Assembly: GCA_040218045.1 (NCBI GenBank)
Contig: JAVJQA010000009.1
Span: 1-64,000, forward strand
Direction of reading: 5' to 3'
From: Marinoscillum sp040218045
GTDB lineage: Bacteria; Bacteroidota; Bacteroidia; Cytophagales; Cyclobacteriaceae
DNA: 64,000 nucleotides
Shown here: positions 62,129 through 64,000 of the stretch, in pieces
Layout of the letters: every line of letters starts with the position of its first letter
Numbering within the stretch: the stretch's first letter is position 1
Notes under the pieces: generated by a model
Seen by the model: only the letters and a program-made list of their open reading frames with translations
The model's database searches: none
What the model was told of the DNA's origin: nothing
Program-made: the position numbers and the translations under genes

Positions 62129-63544
62129 TCATTTGAGATTGTCTGATTTAGGGTCATAGTCAATAGGGATTAACTCAGACATTCTTTCCCAGGACCAATA
62201 ACCATAAGATGTTAGTTCTTCAGGCTTAATCAATTGCCCATTAGAAAGTATTTTTAGTTGCTTAGTATCCAATTTCAACAAACTTTTTTGAAAAGCAGTC
62301 TCCGCAAATTCGAGACGTGTCCCAGCAGGTGGAAAGGATGTGTAGTCGCTCTTGGGATTACCTATGTCTTGTTGATAGTTAATACTTTGCAACTCTTTAT
62401 CATAAATTACCACCAGATAACCGTCAAATTTCAAAAATTTATGAGCCTCATCTGAACCGTAAAGGACATCTCCAGAATTGACAGGAGTCCCAAGATGGTT
62501 AATCTGATCAAGTTCTTCAATCATATACATAGTAAATCCTTCTTCTTTCAACTTATCAGCCATTAAAGCCTTAAAAAAATGAAACTTTGACCCCATGTAA
62601 CTTTTTTCCCTGTTTTTGCTCCACCTTTTCTTTACTCTCCTTGTGGGTGCTTCCAGGTTTTCAAACCTTGCAGTCACGTGAAACCTTATCTCTTTGGAGC
62701 TGCTCGTGTATGAATCCAGATTAAAAAAAACACGATAACCCAACCCTTGATTTTCCATAATCAGAGGCTCTCGTGCTATTGCTTCGTAGGTATCTAGACT
62801 ATCAGAATGGGCGAACTCCAAAACTTCCGGGTTAACAAATTCACATCTTGAGGAATTGATTGCATTCCCAATAAACTGATCTCTGAACTTCACATAAAAA
62901 TTTATCCAATTATCATCACTTACAATAGGTGTAGAGCTAATTTCAAGATCTTTGAGCAAACTAACCGACTGGTTCAAAGCAGCATTTATCTTATGATGGG
63001 CAGGATTATTGGCATTCATCTCATAGGAAGCCAGTTCATATCCAACATGAGAGAAGACAATTATATAGTTACCCGGTGCCACGTCAAACAGCTTATAATT
63101 TCCATGAACATCAGTAGTGGTGCCAATCGTTGATCCATTGATAAAGACATGAGCTCCTACAATTGGTTCTTTGGTTTTTTCATCCCTTACCCAACCCGTG
63201 ATGGTGGAAAAGCGGCTATTTCTTATAATCTTCTCGTTGGTTGATTGATTAATAACAATATTGTCTTCAATGTATTTATACTCCAACCCTACACCTACAA
63301 AAAGCACTTTTAATATTTCCTCCACAGTTGCACTATATCGTGTTAAAGTGAATAAACTACCATGAGGCATAATGTCGGCATTGTATGAAAAGTTATAACC
63401 ACTCTTGTAAGAAATGCTGTCAAGAATAATCTCCAGTGGTAAATCCTGAAAGGACATGGAAATAGTATCCTTCAATTCCTGAGATTTAGCCAGATTAAAA
63501 AAGTTAAGTGTAATGACGAATAAAATGACGAATTTCTTCACCAT
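62129..63544 (-). CDS. STN + carboxypeptidase-regulatory-like domain protein without TonB receptor barrel
   Basis: 471 residues. Signal peptide to ~21; STN (secretin/TonB short N-terminal) domain at ~28-100 ('DLPLEIILDSISYKSGYNFS'); CarboxypepD_reg-like domain at ~115-195 ('ITGWVRDEKTKEPIVGAHVF', 'GTTTDVHGNYKLFDVAPGNY'). The remaining ~270 residues match neither the TonB plug nor the 22-strand barrel and hold no family I recognise. Normally these two domains lead a SusC-type receptor of ~1000 residues. Here the receptor is absent. The start overlaps the sigma-factor stop (TAATG) and the FecR gene follows 58 bp later, so the three form one operon. Confidence 0.85.
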   Translation of the reverse strand: MVKKFVILFVITLNFFNLAKSQELKDTISMSFQDLPLEIILDSISYKSGYNFSYNADIMPHGSLFTLTRYSATVEEILKVLFVGVGLEYKYIEDNIVINQSTNEKIIRNSRFSTITGWVRDEKTKEPIVGAHVFINGSTIGTTTDVHGNYKLFDVAPGNYIIVFSHVGYELASYEMNANNPAHHKINAALNQSVSLLKDLEISSTPIVSDDNWINFYVKFRDQFIGNAINSSRCEFVNPEVLEFAHSDSLDTYEAIAREPLIMENQGLGYRVFFNLDSYTSSSKEIRFHVTARFENLEAPTRRVKKRWSKNREKSYMGSKFHFFKALMADKLKEEGFTMYMIEELDQINHLGTPVNSGDVLYGSDEAHKFLKFDGYLVVIYDKELQSINYQQDIGNPKSDYTSFPPAGTRLEFAETAFQKSLLKLDTKQLKILSNGQLIKPEELTSYGYWSWERMSELIPIDYDPKSDNLK

Positions 63545-64000
63545 TAATTAAGATCCTTTAGTTTTTCCCTTAATGTTTTCAACGCTTTACCCATCTGCAC
63601 CTCCACTGTCTTAATGGAAATATTCAGATGATCCGCTATTTCTTGATACTTCAACCCTTCGTACCTGCTGAGTTTGAAAATTTCAGAGCAACGTGGCGGT
63701 AATGCATTGATTTCATCAAAAATACGCTGTTGCACATTTTGTTGACCAACTTCATCCACTGTTTCCTGGGCTTCTTCCATAAATGCAATAACGTATTGTT
63801 TATAGGAGTCTTTAACCTTCTCATGTTTGAGATAATTTAAGCAAGTGTTATGAACTGAGCGGTACAAATAGCTCTTCACAGATGAGTCAGGTGCCAAAGC
63901 TTCACACTTTTCCCAAAACCTCACAAATACTTCCTGTGCCATTTCCTCGGCTTCTTCTGAGCTGTCCATGAATCGCATTGCATACGATTTCATCATTCCG
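63544..64000 (-). CDS. ECF RNA polymerase sigma factor (partial, N-terminus beyond window)
   Basis: The frame is open to the window edge. The ATG at 63996 falls inside sigma region 2, so the real start lies outside. Region 2: 'MKSYAMRFMDSSEEAEEMAQ', 'EVFVRFWEK'; region 4: 'ALPPRCSEIFKLSRYEGLKY', 'QEIADHLNISIKTVEVQMGK'. This is the Bacteroidota FecI-like group. It should direct transcription of its own operon or of distant targets when released by the FecR protein. Confidence 0.93.
   Translation of the reverse strand, partial: GMMKSYAMRFMDSSEEAEEMAQEVFVRFWEKCEALAPDSSVKSYLYRSVHNTCLNYLKHEKVKDSYKQYVIAFMEEAQETVDEVGQQNVQQRIFDEINALPPRCSEIFKLSRYEGLKYQEIADHLNISIKTVEVQMGKALKTLREKLKDLN

Overview
The window looks like the chromosome of a marine-type Bacteroidota bacterium, most likely order Cytophagales. 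Supporting signs are GloVer-repeat/MBG secreted proteins, MbnP/MbnH pairs, an ECF-sigma/FecR module, an o-succinylbenzoate-type menaquinone operon, moderate-to-low GC and many short intergenic palindromes. I see no rRNA, tRNA or CRISPR array. All family calls come from reading motifs in the translations; no database search was run.

Layout. 1-6.5 kb: a very large secreted GloVer/MBG protein that runs off the left edge, a DEAD-box RNA helicase, a secreted DinB-like protein and an SRPBCC protein. 6.5-16.4 kb: an AT-rich accessory region. It holds a compact two-gene operon (NACHT-like STAND NTPase followed by a RelA/SpoT-domain protein), a decayed bacteriohemerythrin, and a secreted-protein gene split in two by an IS91-like element that carries a tyrosine recombinase and a YxxxY HUH transposase. 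A 21-bp minisatellite and dispersed repeats follow. 16.4-25.2 kb: ordinary genes (Asp-box protein with a divergent membrane-bound regulator, AraC regulator with a DUF1398 protein, TonB, SMP-30 lipoprotein, exonuclease/GIY-YIG protein, yaaA) plus an arylsulfotransferase remnant.

25.2-31.4 kb: one 1977-residue membrane P-loop NTPase gene. It is bracketed by a 39-bp duplication of the 3' end of yaaA, so it looks like a single-gene island inserted at the yaaA stop codon. 31.4-40.4 kb: an NtrC-type regulator and its histidine kinase, divergent from a probable sigma-54 promoter that starts a run of co-directional genes: a GreA/Rnk-like protein, a 53-residue protein, two receptor-like proteins without output domains, a secreted protein, a flavodoxin, a Cys/Met-metabolism PLP enzyme and a group III truncated haemoglobin. 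The 3' end of the haemoglobin gene is also duplicated further downstream, flanking a ClC channel fragment and a secreted-protein gene.

40.4-57 kb: a double-thioredoxin protein, a WD40-caspase protein, a Ku-led operon, an MbnP-MbnP-MbnH-outer-membrane operon, LigD and a DUF72 protein. Ku and LigD (order polymerase-phosphoesterase-ligase) together give a complete two-component NHEJ set. 57-64 kb: a histidine phosphatase, a menaquinone operon (hotdog thioesterase, isochorismate synthase, MenD) and a sigma/STN-protein/FecR operon at the right edge.

Best candidates for undescribed biology are the STAND NTPase + RelA/SpoT operon, possibly an alarmone- or nucleotide-modifying anti-phage system, and the giant membrane NTPase island at yaaA.
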